A stretch of 64,000 nt of DNA from positions 682,001 to 746,000 of the forward strand of contig CALOEL010000014.1 in the NCBI GenBank assembly GCA_942492375.1, given 5' to 3'. This document shows, one piece after another, positions 34,499-43,608 of the stretch. Source of the stretch: JAHEAO01 sp942492375 (GTDB lineage Bacteria > Pseudomonadota > Alphaproteobacteria > Rhodobacterales > Rhodobacteraceae). The translations under genes were made by a program, and so were the position numbers. How positions within the stretch are numbered: the first letter of the stretch is position 1; each line of letters opens with the position of its first letter. The notes below the pieces were generated by a model. That model had not been told where the DNA came from. It worked only from the letters and a program-made list of their open reading frames with translations, and did no database searches.

Positions 34499-35445
34499 GC
34501 CTGCGCCTCCGCCTTTTCCGCGTTCTGTTCTTCCACGAGGCCGAGGAACACCTGTTCCAGACTGCTTTCGCGGGTCTCGAGGTCGCGGACCGACAGGCCC
34601 GCCTTCGACAGATCGGACAGAAGCCGGGCGATGCCGGTGCGGTCGGCCTGGGTGTCGTAGTCGTAGGACAGCGCGTGGCCATCCTCGACCAGGCTCAGGT
34701 CGAAATCGCGAAGCGGCTCGGGGATCACTTCAATCGGCTGCTGAAGCGACACGATCAGGGTCTTCTTGCCCAGCTGGGTCATCAGCTTGTCCTTCTCCTC
34801 GACCAGCATCAGCTTGCCCTTGTTGATGATGCCGATCCGGTCGGCCATCTCTTCGGCCTCCTCGATGTAATGCGTGGTCAGGATGATCGTGACCCCGTCC
34901 TCGCGCAGGCGGCGCACCAGCGCCCACATGTCCTTGCGCAGGTTCACATCGACCCCGGCGGTCGGTTCGTCGAGGAACAGCACCCGCGGCTCGTGGCTGA
35001 GCGCCTTGGCGATCAGCACCCGCCGTTTCATGCCGCCCGAAAGCTCTCGGTTGCGGCTGTCCCGCTTGTCCCAGAGCGAGAGCGAGCGGAGCACCTGCTC
35101 GATATGCTCGTCCTCGCGCGACTTGCCGAACAGCCCGCGAGAGAACCGGGTGGTGGCGATGACCTTCTCGAACGGTTCAAGGGTGATTTCCTGCGGCACA
35201 AGGCCGATCAACGCACGCGCCGCGCGATATTCGGTCCGGATATCGTGGCCGCCGACGGTGACCTCGCCGGAGGTCGGCTGCGTCAGGCCGCAGATCGCCG
35301 CGATCAGCGTCGTCTTGCCCGCGCCGTTCGGCCCCAGCAGGGCAAGGATCTCGCCCTCCTCGATATCGAGGCTGACATCGTCCAGCGCGGTCACGCCGTT
35401 GTCGAAGGTTTTGGTCAGGTTGCGGACCGAGATGATCGGGGCCAT
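34495..35445 (-). CDS. ABC-2 type exporter ATP-binding protein
   Basis: This 316-aa ATPase has Walker A GPNGAGKTTL, signature LSGGMKRRVLIAKAL, Walker B VLFLDEPTAGVD and H-loop TTHYIEEAEEM. The C-terminal extension (about 220-316) is typical of drug or polysaccharide exporter ATPases. The ATG at 35445 begins the standard domain; the frame to 35754 is not supported. It partners with the coupled permease. Confidence 0.92.
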   Translation of the reverse strand: MAPIISVRNLTKTFDNGVTALDDVSLDIEEGEILALLGPNGAGKTTLIAAICGLTQPTSGEVTVGGHDIRTEYRAARALIGLVPQEITLEPFEKVIATTRFSRGLFGKSREDEHIEQVLRSLSLWDKRDSRNRELSGGMKRRVLIAKALSHEPRVLFLDEPTAGVDVNLRKDMWALVRRLREDGVTIILTTHYIEEAEEMADRIGIINKGKLMLVEEKDKLMTQLGKKTLIVSLQQPIEVIPEPLRDFDLSLVEDGHALSYDYDTQADRTGIARLLSDLSKAGLSVRDLETRESSLEQVFLGLVEEQNAEKAEAQA

Positions 35446-35701
35446 GCTGCCTCCTGTCGTGGTTCCGCCAAGACCTAGCCCGGTGCGCGGCCATCTGCCA
35501 GCCCCGACCTGCGGCATCGTCGCGTCCTGCCCTGCACCGACCTCCCGACCGGGTGACCGGGCTTTCGAGATCGTATTGGCATTGGCTGAGCCAATGCGCG
35601 GCGCGCAGCATCGCCCGACCTTCGCCGCAGGGGGCACCGCGCAGCGCCCGGCTGCCCCGGCGTCTGAAAGAGTCGCGAAGCGCCTCGGCTGTGCTTGCGC
35701 C

Positions 35702-36259
35702 TCAGCGGCGGCGGTCGCGGCGGCTGGACATCGGCTGGAAGGCGACGCCGACATGGGCCTCGCAATAGGGCTTGCCGGCCTGGACGGGCAGGCCGCAGAA
35801 CCAGAAATCGTCAGTCGCGGGATCGCCGACGGGCCATTTGCAGGTCCGCTCGGTCAGTTCCATCAGGCTGATCTTCTTCGATTTCTTCTCGATCTCGCGC
35901 ACGCTTGCCAGCGCCTCTGGGCTGATCTCGTTGGCCGAGGGCTGCGGCGGCAGCGGCTGGCCGGCCGGGATGATCTGCCGGCGGATCGGCACGGCCGGCT
36001 TTTCTGCGGCTTCCGCCGCCGGTTCCGACGAGGGCGCCGTCGCGGGCTTTTCCGCGGCCGGCTTGACGGCGGCGGGCTTCTCCTTGGCGGCGGGCTTGGC
36101 GGGCGCCGCCCCGGCGCGGTTCGACAGGCCCAGCCGATGGACCTTGCCGATCACCGCGTTGCGAGTGACGCCGCCGAGTTCCTTGGCGATCTGGCTAGCG
36201 CTCTGACCCTCGCCCCACATCTTCTTCAGGGTCTCAACGCGTTCATCGGTCCAGGACAT
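35702..36259 (-). CDS. gcrA: GcrA cell cycle regulator
   Basis: This 185-aa alphaproteobacterial regulator works with sigma-70 at methylated GANTC promoters. The N-terminal DNA-binding part is diagnostic: MSWTDERVETLKKMWGEG, SASQIAKELGG and VTRNAVIGKVHRLGLS. An Ala/Pro/Lys-rich linker (about 50-105) leads to the conserved C-terminus (CKWPVGDP, FCGLPVQAGKPYCEAH), which binds sigma-70. A terminator-like hairpin lies 20 bases upstream of its start. Confidence 0.95.
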   Translation of the reverse strand: MSWTDERVETLKKMWGEGQSASQIAKELGGVTRNAVIGKVHRLGLSNRAGAAPAKPAAKEKPAAVKPAAEKPATAPSSEPAAEAAEKPAVPIRRQIIPAGQPLPPQPSANEISPEALASVREIEKKSKKISLMELTERTCKWPVGDPATDDFWFCGLPVQAGKPYCEAHVGVAFQPMSSRRDRRR

Positions 36260-36278
36260 GGGGTAACCTCAATGGAAA

Positions 36279-36307
36279 ACGGCCAAGGGGCGGTTCGCCC
36301 TGGCCGT
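36279..36307 (-). promoter_or_regulatory. terminator-like hairpin in the gcrA leader
   Basis: Outer arms ACGGCCA and TGGCCGT and inner arms GGGCG and CGCCC (loop of 3) form a near-continuous stem with a 2-base bulge. On the minus strand it is followed by TTTT, 20 bases before the gcrA ATG. It either stops upstream transcription or acts as an attenuator. Confidence 0.5.
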
Positions 36308-36392
36308 CAGGAATTTCTGATCGCCCCTATTCTAATCCCCCCGGCGGTCGGGATACAAGCACCCGCGACAGTCGGAACGCGAGGGCATTTGA

Positions 36393-37196
36393 ATGGACCG
36401 GGCCACAGCGATGGGCGTGCGCCGCTTCGGGCGCGTCAACTGGATGGGGCTCTGGACCCTGGCGGCGCGCGAGACGATGCGCTTTCTGGCGGTCTGGACG
36501 CAGACTCTGCTGGCCCCGCTGGTGACCTCGGCGCTGTTTCTGTCGATCTTCACCCTGGCGATAGGCCCGTCGCGGGGGCAGGTCATGGGCGTGCCGTTCC
36601 TGCAGTTCCTCGCCCCCGGCATCCTGATGATGACGGTGATCCAGAACGCCTTCGCCAATACGTCCTCGTCGCTGATGGCCTCGAAGGTGCAGGGCAACAT
36701 CGTCGACACGCTGATGCCGCCGCTGTCGCCGCTGGAACTGGTGCTGGGCTATATCTCGGCCACCGCGCTGCGCGCGACTCTGGTGGCGCTGGCGATCTGG
36801 ACGGTGATGGCGCTGTTCATCGGCGCCGGGCTGGCGCATCCGATCTGGGCGCTGACCTTCGTGCTTCTGGGCGCGATGTTCCTTGGCGGGCTCGGACTTC
36901 TGGCCGCGATCTACGCCGGCAAATACGACCAGATGGCCGCGATCACCAATTTCATCATCACGCCACTGTCGTTCCTGTCCGGCACCTTCTATTCCACGGC
37001 CACCTTGCCGCCGGTGGTGCGGACGCTGACGCATTGGAACCCGGTCTTCTACCTGATCGACGGGGTAAGGTTCGGGATGATCGGCTCCTCCGACAGCAAT
37101 CCCTGGATCGGGCTTGCGGTCCTGTCCTGCGTGACCGCCGCGGTTCTGTGGTTCTGCTGGTTCTGCTTCCGCCAGGGTTACCGGCTGAAAGCCTGA
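36393..37196 (+). CDS. ABC-2 type permease without adjacent ATPase
   Basis: This 267-aa membrane protein has six helices and the ABC-2 signature FLSGTFYSTATLPPVVRTLTH followed by WNPVFYLIDGVRFG. Its N-terminal 20 residues are basic and cytoplasmic. No ATPase gene adjoins it; candidate partners are the ATPases at 34495-35445 or 51693-52625. It ends at a strong terminator shared with the convergent BCCT gene. Confidence 0.88.
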   Translation: MDRATAMGVRRFGRVNWMGLWTLAARETMRFLAVWTQTLLAPLVTSALFLSIFTLAIGPSRGQVMGVPFLQFLAPGILMMTVIQNAFANTSSSLMASKVQGNIVDTLMPPLSPLELVLGYISATALRATLVALAIWTVMALFIGAGLAHPIWALTFVLLGAMFLGGLGLLAAIYAGKYDQMAAITNFIITPLSFLSGTFYSTATLPPVVRTLTHWNPVFYLIDGVRFGMIGSSDSNPWIGLAVLSCVTAAVLWFCWFCFRQGYRLKA

Positions 37197-37223
37197 GCCC
37201 CGCGCCCGGATCGGGCGCGGGGC
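37197..37223. terminator. bidirectional terminator hairpin
   Basis: A perfect 12-bp stem, GCCCCGCGCCCG with CGGGCGCGGGGC, has a GAT loop. It lies in the 34-bp gap between the convergent ABC-2 permease and BCCT genes. Confidence 0.7.
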
Positions 37224-37230
37224 CTCCGCA

Positions 37231-38856
37231 CTATTTCTGCCGGTAGGACTGCATCAGCCCGATCACCAGGCTGACGCACATCGCCAGCAGCACGATGGTG
37301 AATGGGAAGCCCGTCGACACCGCCATCGCCTGCAGGGCCGAGAGCGCCGCCGAGCCGCCGACCAGCAGCAGCGTCGCCGCCACCACGCCCTCGAAGGTGC
37401 ACCAGAACACCCGCTGGGAAACCGGCGCATCGGTCTTGCCGCCCGCGGTGATCGTGTCGATCACCAGCGATCCGCTGTCCGACGAGGTCACGAAGAACAC
37501 CAACACCAGCACGATGCCGATGAACGAGGTGATCGCGGCCAGCGGCAGCGGCTTCAGCATCTCGAACAGCTTCAGTTCCAGCGGCGCCGCCGCGACCGCC
37601 GCATCGGGATCGGCGGCGACCTGGCTGATCGCTGTGCCGCCGAAGGCGCCCATCCACAACACGCAGACCAGCGTCGGGATCAGGATCACGCAGAACAGGA
37701 ATTCCCGCACCGTCCGGCCGCGGCTGACCCGCGCGATGAACATGCCCACGAAGGGTGACCAGGAAATCCACCAGGCCCAGTAGAATGCCGTCCAGCCCTG
37801 GCTGAAGTTGGTGTCCTCGCGCCCGAACGGGTTCGACAGCGGGATCAGTTCCTGCACATAGGCCGCCCCGCCCGAGAAGATCGAGGCGAAGATGTCGCCG
37901 GTTGGCCCGACCAGGATCACGAAAACCAGCAGCAGCGCCGCCATCCCGATATTGATCTCGGACAGCACCTTGACCCCGCCATCGAGACCGCGCAGCACCG
38001 AAATCAGCGCAAGGCCGGTGATCGCCGAGATCAGCACCACCTTGGCGACGCTGCCGGTGCCCCAGCCGAACAGGTAGTTGAGCCCCGCCAGCGCCTGCTC
38101 GGTGCCGAAGCCAAGCGAGGTGGCCAGTCCGAACAGCGTCGCGAAGACCGCGAGAATGTCGATCGTGTGGCCCCACCAGCCCCAGACCCGCTCGCCGAGG
38201 ATCGGGTAGAAGGCCGAACGCAGCGTCAGTGGCAAGCCGCGGTTGAAGGTGAAGAAGGCGAGCGACAGCGCGACGATGGCGTAGATCGCCCAAGGATGCA
38301 GCGCCCAGTGGAAGATCGTCGCGGCCATCGCCAGGTCGCGCGCCGCATCGACATCGCCGGCGGCGGCGCCCAGCGGCGCCCAGTCGGTGCGCGCGCCGCC
38401 CTCGGCCGCGGTGCCGGCGATCGACGAGGCGTAATGCGACATCGGCTCGGACACGCCGAAGAACATCAGACCGATGCCCATGCCGGCCGCGAACAGCATC
38501 GCGAACCAGCCGATATAGCCGTAATCGGGCACCGCGTCGTCGCCGCCCAGCCGGATGCTGCCAAGCGGCGTGATCATCAGCGCGATGCAGAGCAGTACGA
38601 AGATGTTCGCCGCCGACAGGAAGAACCAGTCGAAGCTCGAGGTCAGGAAGTTGCGCATTGCGCCGAAGAACTCTCCGGCCGCGTTCTGGAACATCAGCGT
38701 CAGCAGCACGAAGGCGACGATCGAGATGCCGGACACCAGGAAGACCGGGTTATGGATGTCGAGGCCGAAAGGCTGGATGTTCTGCTCTCCGATGTCGAAG
38801 TCTGTTTCGATCGGATGCGGCACCTCCTCTTCGGGGGTGATGGACGTTTCTGACAT
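37231..38856 (-). CDS. BCCT family osmolyte transporter
   Basis: This 541-aa secondary transporter has about 12 helices. It shows the GMGIGLMFFGVSEPMSHY segment of the betaine/carnitine/choline family and the signature WWISWSPFVGMFIARVSRGR. It would import glycine betaine, choline or a similar compound (possibly DMSP in marine relatives) with Na+ or H+. The start at 38856 has GGGAGA upstream. A 272-bp gap separates it from the divergent argD; I see no further gene there. Confidence 0.93.
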   Translation of the reverse strand: MSETSITPEEEVPHPIETDFDIGEQNIQPFGLDIHNPVFLVSGISIVAFVLLTLMFQNAAGEFFGAMRNFLTSSFDWFFLSAANIFVLLCIALMITPLGSIRLGGDDAVPDYGYIGWFAMLFAAGMGIGLMFFGVSEPMSHYASSIAGTAAEGGARTDWAPLGAAAGDVDAARDLAMAATIFHWALHPWAIYAIVALSLAFFTFNRGLPLTLRSAFYPILGERVWGWWGHTIDILAVFATLFGLATSLGFGTEQALAGLNYLFGWGTGSVAKVVLISAITGLALISVLRGLDGGVKVLSEINIGMAALLLVFVILVGPTGDIFASIFSGGAAYVQELIPLSNPFGREDTNFSQGWTAFYWAWWISWSPFVGMFIARVSRGRTVREFLFCVILIPTLVCVLWMGAFGGTAISQVAADPDAAVAAAPLELKLFEMLKPLPLAAITSFIGIVLVLVFFVTSSDSGSLVIDTITAGGKTDAPVSQRVFWCTFEGVVAATLLLVGGSAALSALQAMAVSTGFPFTIVLLAMCVSLVIGLMQSYRQK

Positions 38857-39128
38857 TGGCCTTGTCTCCCTGTTGCTTCGGGCCTCTGCGGCCTCTTGCG
38901 CAATAGGTAGCAGATTTTGCCCAAATGTCACTTTCCGGCCCGGCCATGGCGTCGCTTCGACGCCGGTTTGCGACTTTCCCGACCCGCACCGGCTTACCCG
39001 CGCGCATCCCACACGGTTCCGGCCCAGGCCACACCGCCACGCGGTTTCCACAGCGGCCGCGCCCAATTCCATTGACTAGCCCGGCCGGCTTTGTCACCTG
39101 TTGGGCTTCGCTTCGCAAGGAACAGCCG

Positions 39129-40310
39129 ATGATCGACCCCGTCCTTCCGACCTACAACCGCGCGCCCCTGAGCTTCGTCAAGGGCGAGGGCAGCTGGCTT
39201 TTCGAGGCGGATGGCCGGCGCTTTCTGGACATGGGCGCCGGGATCGCGGTGAACGCGCTGGGCCATGCGCATCCCGCCCTCGTCAAGGCCCTGACCGAGC
39301 AGGCGGGCCGGCTCTGGCACACCTCGAACCTCTACCACATCCCCGCGCAAGAGGCGCTGGCCGCGAAGCTGGTCGAGGAAACCTTCGCCGACACCGTCTT
39401 CTTCACCAATTCCGGCACCGAGGCCTGCGAACTCGCGGTCAAGATGGCGCGCCGCTACTGGCATGACCGGGACCAGCCCGACAGGGTCGAGATCGTGACC
39501 TTCGACGGTTCGTTCCACGGCCGCTCCTCGGCGGCGATCGCGGCGGCCGGGTCCGAGAAGATGACCAAGGGCTTCGGCCCGCTCCTGCCCGGCTTCGTGC
39601 ACCTGCCCTGGGGCGAGCACGACGCGCTCCGCGCCGCCGTCACGGAAAGGACCGCGGCGGTGCTGATCGAGCCGGTGCAGGGCGAGGGCGGCATCCGCCC
39701 GGTGCCCGACCAGTGCCTGAAAGGGCTGCGCGATCTCTGCGACGAAACCGGCGCGCTCCTGATCTTCGACGAGGTGCAATGCGGCATGGGCCGCACCGGC
39801 AAGCTCTTCGCCCATGAATGGGCCGGGATCGAGCCCGATATCATGATGGTCGCCAAAGGCATCGGCGGCGGCTTTCCCTTGGGCGCGCTGCTGGCGACCG
39901 AAAAGGCGGCAAGCCCGATGATCGTGGGCACCCACGGCTCGACCTATGGCGGCAACCCGCTCGGCTGCACCGTCGGTCTCGCGGTCATGGAGATCATCGC
40001 CGATCCCGGCTTCCTCGACGCTGTGAACCGCAAGGCCGGCCTCTTGCGCCAGAAGCTCGAAGGCCTGGTGGCCGCGCATCCGGATGTATTCGAGGCGGTG
40101 CGCGGCGCCGGGCTGATGCTGGGGCTGAAATGCGTGGCCGAGAACGCCGCCATCGTCACCGCCGCGCGGGACGAGCAGCTTCTGCTCGTTCCCGCCGCCG
40201 ATAACGTGATCCGGCTCCTGCCGCCGCTGACCATCACCGAAGAGGAGATCGCCGAGGCCGTCGCCCGGCTCGACCGCGCCGCCGCGGGTCTCGGGTCGCG
40301 ACCGGGCTAG
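39129..40310 (+). CDS. argD: acetylornithine aminotransferase
   Basis: This 393-aa class III aminotransferase makes N-acetylornithine in arginine synthesis. It has NSGTEACELAVKMAR, the PLP aspartate in LIFDEVQCGMGRTG and the Schiff-base Lys in MMVAKGIGGGFPLGA. The length fits ArgD. The frame extends to 38925 without support. It precedes argF by 93 bases, a gap holding a copy of the dispersed repeat and a hairpin. Confidence 0.94.
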   Translation: MIDPVLPTYNRAPLSFVKGEGSWLFEADGRRFLDMGAGIAVNALGHAHPALVKALTEQAGRLWHTSNLYHIPAQEALAAKLVEETFADTVFFTNSGTEACELAVKMARRYWHDRDQPDRVEIVTFDGSFHGRSSAAIAAAGSEKMTKGFGPLLPGFVHLPWGEHDALRAAVTERTAAVLIEPVQGEGGIRPVPDQCLKGLRDLCDETGALLIFDEVQCGMGRTGKLFAHEWAGIEPDIMMVAKGIGGGFPLGALLATEKAASPMIVGTHGSTYGGNPLGCTVGLAVMEIIADPGFLDAVNRKAGLLRQKLEGLVAAHPDVFEAVRGAGLMLGLKCVAENAAIVTAARDEQLLLVPAADNVIRLLPPLTITEEEIAEAVARLDRAAAGLGSRPG

Positions 40311-40311
40311 G

Positions 40312-40340
40312 CATCATTTGTCCGGAAATATCCTCGGGGT
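40312..40340 (-). repeat. dispersed GGATATTT repeat, copy b (argD-argF)
   Basis: On the minus strand it reads ACCCCGAGGATATTT, then CCGGACAAATGATG. It lies directly after the argD stop. Confidence 0.6.
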
Positions 40341-40343
40341 GAA

Positions 40344-40362
40344 CCCCGGATGCAATCCGGGG
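40344..40362. promoter_or_regulatory. hairpin between argD and argF
   Basis: CCCCGGAT and ATCCGGGG form an 8-bp stem with a GCA loop, right after a copy of the GGATATTT repeat. It may adjust the relative expression of argD and argF. Confidence 0.4.
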
Positions 40363-40403
40363 GAGGGGCGGAAGCCCCTGACCCGGCCAAAGAAAGCGAA
40401 GAC

Positions 40404-41330
40404 ATGCAGCATTTTCTCGACATCCACAAAACCGACCCCGCGGCGCTCCGGCAGATGATCGACGGCGCCCGCCGGATGAAGCAGGCCCGCAACGGCAGGC
40501 CGAAGGGCGCCGCCGACGACGAACAGCCGCTCGCGGGCCGTATGGTGGCGCTGATCTTCGAGAAGCCCTCGACCCGCACCCGGATCTCCTTCGATGTCGG
40601 CGTGCGCCAGATGGGCGGCGAGACGATGGTGCTTTCGGGCGCCGACATGCAGCTCGGCCATGGCGAGACCATCGCCGACACCGGCCGGGTGCTGTCGCGC
40701 TATGTCGACCTGATCATGATCCGCACCTTCGAGGAGCAGACGCTGCTGGAAATGGCCGAACACGCCACGGTGCCGGTGATCAACGGGCTGACCAACCGCA
40801 CCCATCCCTGCCAGATCATGGCCGATGTGATGACCTTCGAGGAACATCGCGGCCCGATCGGCGGCAAGAAGGTCGTGTGGTGCGGCGACGGCAACAATGT
40901 CTGCGCCTCGTTCCTGCATGCCGCCGGGCAGTTCGGCTTCGATTTCACCTTCACCGGTCCGGCCACGCTCGATCCCGAGGATGACTTCGTCGGCCTGGCG
41001 CGGAAATCCGGGGTCACTGTCCAGATCGAGCGCGACCCGATGGCGGCGGTCGCGGGCGCTGACCTGGTGGTGACCGACACCTGGGTCTCGATGCATGACA
41101 GCCAGTCCTCGCGCGAGCGTCGGCACAACCAGCTGCGGCCCTACCAGGTGAACGAAGCGCTGCTGGCGGCGGCGAAATCCGATGCATTGTTCATGCATTG
41201 CCTGCCGGCGCATCGCGATGACGAGGCGACGAGCGCCGTCATGGACGGCCCGAATTCGGTGATCTTCGACGAGGCCGAGAACCGGCTGCATGCGCAGAAG
41301 GCAATCCTGCGCTGGTGTCTGGACGCCTGA
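40404..41330 (+). CDS. argF: ornithine carbamoyltransferase
   Basis: This 308-aa enzyme makes citrulline from ornithine and carbamoyl phosphate. The carbamoyl-phosphate motif is EKPSTRTRISF, followed by the HPCQ motif and the ornithine-site HCLPAHR. The ATG at 40404 matches the family start. It lies after argD in the same direction. Confidence 0.96.
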   Translation: MQHFLDIHKTDPAALRQMIDGARRMKQARNGRPKGAADDEQPLAGRMVALIFEKPSTRTRISFDVGVRQMGGETMVLSGADMQLGHGETIADTGRVLSRYVDLIMIRTFEEQTLLEMAEHATVPVINGLTNRTHPCQIMADVMTFEEHRGPIGGKKVVWCGDGNNVCASFLHAAGQFGFDFTFTGPATLDPEDDFVGLARKSGVTVQIERDPMAAVAGADLVVTDTWVSMHDSQSSRERRHNQLRPYQVNEALLAAAKSDALFMHCLPAHRDDEATSAVMDGPNSVIFDEAENRLHAQKAILRWCLDA

Positions 41331-41356
41331 TCGCGCCGCCCTGCGGGCGCCGCGAT

Positions 41357-41390
41357 GCCTTCGGCGAGGATATTTTTGAAGACAATGAAG
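41357..41390 (+). repeat. dispersed GGATATTT repeat, copy c (argF-pit)
   Basis: It reads GCCTTCGGCGAGGATATTT, then TTGAAGACAATGAAG. It lies between the convergent argF and pit genes. Confidence 0.6.
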
Positions 41391-41400
41391 CCGGGCGGCG

Positions 41401-42882
41401 TCAGATGAAGGCCGCCTGCAGCGCCAGGAAGATCAGCCCCGACAGCACCGCCGCCGCCGGCACGGTGACGACCCAGGCCGCGATGATCGTCAGGAAATGC
41501 GACCGGCGCACCAGCTTGCGCCGCCGCTTCTCGTCGGGCGCGATCCGCTTTGCCTTCGGGTCCAGCCGGCTGCGGCCCTTAGCGCGGTGCTCCTCGTGCC
41601 ATTCGCGGAAGAAGCCCACGCCGAACACCCCGCCGACCGCGATGTGGGTGGAGCTCACCGGCAGGCCCAGCCAGGACGCGACGATGACGGTGATCGCGGC
41701 GGACAGCGCCACGCAATAGGCGCGCATCGGGTTCAGCTTGGTGATCTGGCTGCCGACCATGCGGATCAGCTTCGGTCCGAACAGCACCAGCCCGAAGGAA
41801 ATTCCGAACGCGCCGATGATCATTACCCAGACCGGGATCGCGACCTTGCCCGCGAATTCGCCGAATTCCTCGGCATGGACGATGGCGGCCAGCGGGCCGA
41901 CCGCATTGGCGACATCGTTGGCGCCATGCGCGAAGGACAAGAGCCCGGCAGAGATCACCAGCGGCAGCGCGAACAGCGCCTTCAGCGAGCGTTTGCGGTT
42001 CTCCAGCCCCTCGGATTGCCGCCGGATCAGCGGTGTCGCCCCGAGATAGCATGCGACGGCGACGGCAAGGCCGATCAGCAGCGCGGTGCCGGTCCCGATC
42101 TCGACGATCTGCTTCAGCCCCTTCAGCGCCAGATAGGTGGCGAATGTCCCCGCCATGATGCCGATCAGGACCGGCACCCAGGTCCGGGCGGCGGCGATCT
42201 TGTCGTCGACATAGATGATCTTCGCCTTGATGAAGGCCAGGAACGACGCCGCGATCAACCCGCCCAGAAGCGGCGAGATCACCCAGCTTGCCGCGATCGC
42301 GCCCATGTTGGGCCAGTTCACCGCGGCGAAACCCGCCGCGGCGATGCCCGCGCCCATCACCCCGCCGACGACCGAATGGGTGGTCGAGACCGGCGCGCCC
42401 ATCCAGGTCGCGACATTGACCCACAGCGCCGAGGAGATCAGCGCGGCCATCATCGCCCAGATGAACACCTGTTTGTCGGCGACCGATTGCGGGTCGATGA
42501 TGCCCTTCGAGATCGTGGATACCACATCGCCGCCCGCCAGCAGCGCGCCGGCGGTCTCGCAGAGCGCCGCGATCACGATCGCCCCGCCCATGGTCAGCGC
42601 ATTGGCGCCCACCGCGGGACCCATGTTGTTGGCGACGTCGTTGGCGCCGATATTCAGCGCCATGTAGGCGCCGAAAGCGGCGGCCGCGACCACGATGTAG
42701 GAGGTTGGCTGGACCCCGAACAAAAGCGCCGCGCCAAGCGCGGCGAGGACGATGAACGCCAGCGATATACCGAACCCGACAAGCGGCCGGGAAACGTAAA
42801 GCGTCGCATATTCGACGCGCGTGATCCGGTTGAGATCCTTGTCCAGCGTCCGCCACTGGTTCCCTGTCGGTCCCGCTGCCAC
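41401..42882 (-). CDS. pit: PiT family inorganic phosphate transporter
   Basis: This 493-aa membrane protein has the two inverted PiT signatures, GANDVANNMGPAVGANALT near the N-terminus and GANDVANAVGPLAA in the second half, each followed by PVSTTH or PVSSTH motifs. It imports phosphate (as metal phosphate) with protons. A basic cytoplasmic loop lies near residue 430. The start is GTG at 42882, with GGGAA upstream. No PhoU-like Pit accessory gene is adjacent. Confidence 0.93.
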   Translation of the reverse strand: MAAGPTGNQWRTLDKDLNRITRVEYATLYVSRPLVGFGISLAFIVLAALGAALLFGVQPTSYIVVAAAAFGAYMALNIGANDVANNMGPAVGANALTMGGAIVIAALCETAGALLAGGDVVSTISKGIIDPQSVADKQVFIWAMMAALISSALWVNVATWMGAPVSTTHSVVGGVMGAGIAAAGFAAVNWPNMGAIAASWVISPLLGGLIAASFLAFIKAKIIYVDDKIAAARTWVPVLIGIMAGTFATYLALKGLKQIVEIGTGTALLIGLAVAVACYLGATPLIRRQSEGLENRKRSLKALFALPLVISAGLLSFAHGANDVANAVGPLAAIVHAEEFGEFAGKVAIPVWVMIIGAFGISFGLVLFGPKLIRMVGSQITKLNPMRAYCVALSAAITVIVASWLGLPVSSTHIAVGGVFGVGFFREWHEEHRAKGRSRLDPKAKRIAPDEKRRRKLVRRSHFLTIIAAWVVTVPAAAVLSGLIFLALQAAFI

Positions 42883-42968
42883 GATGTTCCCGTCACAAAG
42901 CCTTAAACGTCAGCCGAGGGGCTAACGGCTTGACTGGTGAATTACAACGGCAAAGCTGGCCCGCGGGA

Positions 42969-43427
42969 TCAGAAACTGCGAAGCAGGTCCTGCAATTCCG
43001 GCTCATCGACCATGGTGGCGGCCTGTTCCGGCCGGACCCATTTGCGCCTGCGCTCCTCGCTTTCGGGAAACTCATCCGCCAGGTCCTCGACCTCGACGGG
43101 AAAGACCTGGGTCAGGCAGGTGGCTTCCGCCCCGCCCTCGAACCGCTTCTTGTATTCGAAGCTTCCGATCGGGTCATTGGCGATGCGCCCGTTGCGAACG
43201 CCGGCTTCCTCCCAGGCTTCCTGCAACGCGGACCCGGCTTCGTCCAGCCCGTCGATCGGCCAGCCCTTCGGCAAAATCCAGCGCCCGGAATCCAGGCTGG
43301 TGATCAGCAGCACCTCTTTTCCCGACCTGCGCTTGCGATAGCACAGCGCGGCCACCTGCAGCCGCTTCGGCCGCCGGAACAGAGGATCGAGAAATTCGGA
43401 CCAAGCCGATTGCATGAATCGCGTCAT
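42969..43427 (-). CDS. NUDIX hydrolase
   Basis: This 152-aa protein has a NUDIX box at PKGWPIDGLDEAGSALQEAW and EEAGV. The usual Arg of the REUxEE core is Gln, while the metal-binding glutamates are present. Length and the WILPKGWPIDGL variant resemble diphosphoinositol-polyphosphate/diadenosine-type NUDIX proteins of alphaproteobacteria. Substrate unknown. It is divergent from gnd. Confidence 0.87.
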   Translation of the reverse strand: MTRFMQSAWSEFLDPLFRRPKRLQVAALCYRKRRSGKEVLLITSLDSGRWILPKGWPIDGLDEAGSALQEAWEEAGVRNGRIANDPIGSFEYKKRFEGGAEATCLTQVFPVEVEDLADEFPESEERRRKWVRPEQAATMVDEPELQDLLRSF

Positions 43428-43608
43428 TTGAGTTGGCCTGCCTTTTATTTGTTTTATTGTATGTAGTTATAGGTGAAGGTTGCATGAATTTCAAGTTATG
43501 CACAGGATGGCGGTCGTGTTTTCGGAAAGGCGGTGCGTTTCTGCCGGGATCGCTTGCGTCCCGCCGCGAGGGCCTTAGCATGAAACGCGCAAGCCGAAGG
43601 AGGGCAAC

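Noticed and set aside
43484..43608. Small frame ahead of gnd
   Set aside because: It overlaps the gnd ribosome site and has a basic, unstructured translation; more likely leader DNA.
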